Source of the DNA: Bacteroidales bacterium
GTDB lineage: Bacteria; Bacteroidota; Bacteroidia; Bacteroidales; UBA932
Assembly: GCA_022648685.1 (NCBI GenBank)
Contig: JALCMW010000002.1
Coordinates: 248,001 to 312,000, forward strand
Reading direction: 5' to 3'
DNA: 64,000 bases
The translations under genes were made by a program, and so were the position numbers. This document shows, piece by piece, positions 62,589 through 64,000 of the stretch (within the stretch, counting starts at the first letter, position 1; each line of letters opens with the position of its first letter). The notes beneath the pieces are model-generated. The model searched no databases. It was not told the DNA's origin and saw nothing but the letters and a program-made list of their open reading frames with translations.

Positions 62589-64000
62589 TCAAAGGTCGCT
62601 GTCGTCGATATTACCGAGAGATTTGAAATCGTATCCTTTTTGCTGAAGAGACTCTATTATTTCCCCGAGTCTTTCGAACAACATATCCGGTCTGGAAGGC
62701 TGGACACCCGGATGAATGAGAAGAATAGCACCGTTCAATGTATTTGCATGCTCGAAAGCATACAGTTTTGCAATCAGTTCATCGGATGTTTTGTAACTCG
62801 GCATTGAAGGTATGGTATAATCAGCAGGTGTCGCTATTCCGGGAGTATAATTTACCACTCTCATGCCCGCATTTTCCAATGCAGTTTCACTCAATTTATT
62901 GCAATGTTCATACGGAGGCAGGAACCAGCGGGCATCATCAATCTTGATACCGAAACGTGCCAGTTCGGACATATTCCTGCCAAGATCCGCGATTATTTCA
63001 TCATAGGTGAAATTACTTGAATCCGGCTGCCCCCAAGGAGAATAGAGCAGGTGGCCGTCCGAATGTCCCCCGACATAATTTCCGTCTTTTATCATCCTTT
63101 TTATCAAGGACCTATGCTCACGCATACGCAAGCAGTTCCCGGTCAGGAAAAAAGACGCCTTTATATTTTTGTCTTCGAGTGTCTTCAAGATCGACGGAAT
63201 ACCGTTAAAAAGGGAATCGGCGGTAAAAACGAGATAAATATCTTTTTTATCGGGATTTATCTTCCGTATTACGCCAAGGTTGTCTTTAACGTAAACGTTC
63301 TTTTTGTAACCGAGACCTTCATTTTCCTTCTGGGCCAAATAATAAATCAGACTTGCCGTTCCATCCATAGTCTGCTCATTGCTTGCATAATCCCCTACAT
63401 CGTCATGATAAACGGCTATACCGTTATTGAAAACGGCATACGAATCGGCATGTCTGAGAGATTTTCCCGCGCGTTCCGTAAAAACAGATTTATAAACAGG
63501 CCCGTCAACAAGACCGCCATAAGGGATATCATGATTGACGATAACATAAGACGAATGAGGTTCAACAGGATAATCTCCGTAATAAGGCAAACCCGCTATC
63601 ATGGATGTTCCCCATGGATTGCATCCGAAGAGCCAATCGCGAAGCGCCGCCTCCATTTCCACATAAGTGGAATCACCGCTGGCTTTCTGATACAATCTGG
63701 CCTGCGTTATCGCCCCGGATGTAAGGTTGTTGGAGCACCACACATAAGGAATCCCGTTCATGAAAGGATCACCTGCCGCTCTTTTGGAAATATCTTCCAG
63801 GCCTTCGCGCATAAATTCGATATACTTGCCGGAAATTTTCGAATCCGATGATTCCGCCATATAATAATGTCCGAGATTCACAAAAGGATACCATTCGTAA
63901 TGACGTGCCCTGCCTAGTTCCATCCACGGAGTGACAGGTTCAAGCTGTCCCCAGTAATCGGCTTGTTTTTTCCAACCGGCATTTCCTGTATAATGATAAA
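62589..64000 (-). CDS. Glycoside hydrolase family 9 / polysaccharide deacetylase fusion, N-terminus beyond window
   Basis: The frame is open from the window edge (YHYTGNAGWKKQADYWGQLE just before the first ATG at 63923). The first part is the C-terminal half of a GH9 domain: WCSNNLTSGAITQARLY, HSSYVIVNHDIPYGG, and DDVGDYASNEQTMDGTA with the catalytic acid Glu. The second part from about residue 230 of the visible piece is a CE4-type polysaccharide deacetylase: YLVFTADSLFNGIPSILKTL, KASFFLTGNCLRM, VGGHSDGHLLYSPWG, ARWFLPPYEHCN. The usual TDDGP metal motif appears changed to FTADSLFNG, so metal binding may differ. Probably a periplasmic or surface enzyme on beta-glucans or chitosan-like polymers. 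Confidence 0.75.
   Translation of the reverse strand, partial: YHYTGNAGWKKQADYWGQLEPVTPWMELGRARHYEWYPFVNLGHYYMAESSDSKISGKYIEFMREGLEDISKRAAGDPFMNGIPYVWCSNNLTSGAITQARLYQKASGDSTYVEMEAALRDWLFGCNPWGTSMIAGLPYYGDYPVEPHSSYVIVNHDIPYGGLVDGPVYKSVFTERAGKSLRHADSYAVFNNGIAVYHDDVGDYASNEQTMDGTASLIYYLAQKENEGLGYKKNVYVKDNLGVIRKINPDKKDIYLVFTADSLFNGIPSILKTLEDKNIKASFFLTGNCLRMREHRSLIKRMIKDGNYVGGHSDGHLLYSPWGQPDSSNFTYDEIIADLGRNMSELARFGIKIDDARWFLPPYEHCNKLSETALENAGMRVVNYTPGIATPADYTIPSMPSYKTSDELIAKLYAFEHANTLNGAILLIHPGVQPSRPDMLFERLGEIIESLQQKGYDFKSLGNIDDSDL

Overview
The window reads as a chromosomal contig from a member of the Bacteroidales (Bacteroidota). Evidence: promoters of the TAnnTTTG (-7) type before many genes, A-rich leaders with almost no Shine-Dalgarno sequences, a Bacteroidota-type putative porin, ExbB/ExbD genes with their usual small membrane-protein partner, an M13 peptidase, a BspA-like leucine-rich caspase protein, and an arginine operon built around the N-succinyl/N-acetylornithine carbamoyltransferase of this phylum. 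I see no rRNA, tRNA, CRISPR array, transposase or prophage. Genus cannot be fixed from the sequence alone.

Layout. 1-3400: end of purB, a CPBP protease, a sugar-nucleotidyltransferase and an FtsB/DivIC-like division protein. 3.4-10.4 kb is accessory: an orphan small membrane protein carrying the Na+-decarboxylase beta-subunit signature, an AT-rich pair of XRE regulator plus HEPN-motif protein, an AAA_14/DUF4143 ATPase preceded by four 11-bp repeats at exactly 33-bp period, and a nitroreductase. 8.5-11.8 kb: a secreted caspase-like protein, an LPP20-type lipoprotein and a DUF4384 protein in one operon. 11.9-18.2 kb: a TolC/RND/adaptor efflux operon with a Crp/Fnr-family gene upstream and a perfect TGTGA-N6-TCACA site between them. 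18.2-19.4 kb: a decayed operon (cupin, aldo/keto reductase and alpha/beta-hydrolase remnants), with an intact flavodoxin-like reductase facing away from it.

20-33 kb: a MurU-like nucleotidyltransferase and an AmgK-like kinase fused to a RapZ C-terminal domain (cell-wall sugar salvage), sharing a back-to-back promoter with pncB; then a putative porin, a lytic transglycosylase, a LolC/E-type permease, an M13 peptidase and two membrane transporters. 33-41 kb: rsmF-like, SRPBCC, pyrE, NUDIX, queA, dprA, tatD and ansA. 41-49.7 kb: an ExbB/ExbD energy-transduction operon, alkaline phosphatase, and the compact run asnS-udk-tonB-like-deaminase-S41 protease. 49.7-53.6 kb: an acyl-CoA synthetase and an unrecognised 753-residue membrane-anchored protein.

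53.8-62.4 kb is a complete minus-strand arginine operon: argR, a GNAT protein, argG, argC, argD, the carbamoyltransferase, argB, an M20 deacylase and argH. Its promoter carries two ARG-box-like palindromes 21 bp apart. The carbamoyltransferase has Ser at the position that separates acetyl- from succinyl-specific enzymes, and the GNAT protein is the only visible candidate for the first acylation step. The window ends inside a glycoside hydrolase family 9 / polysaccharide deacetylase fusion.
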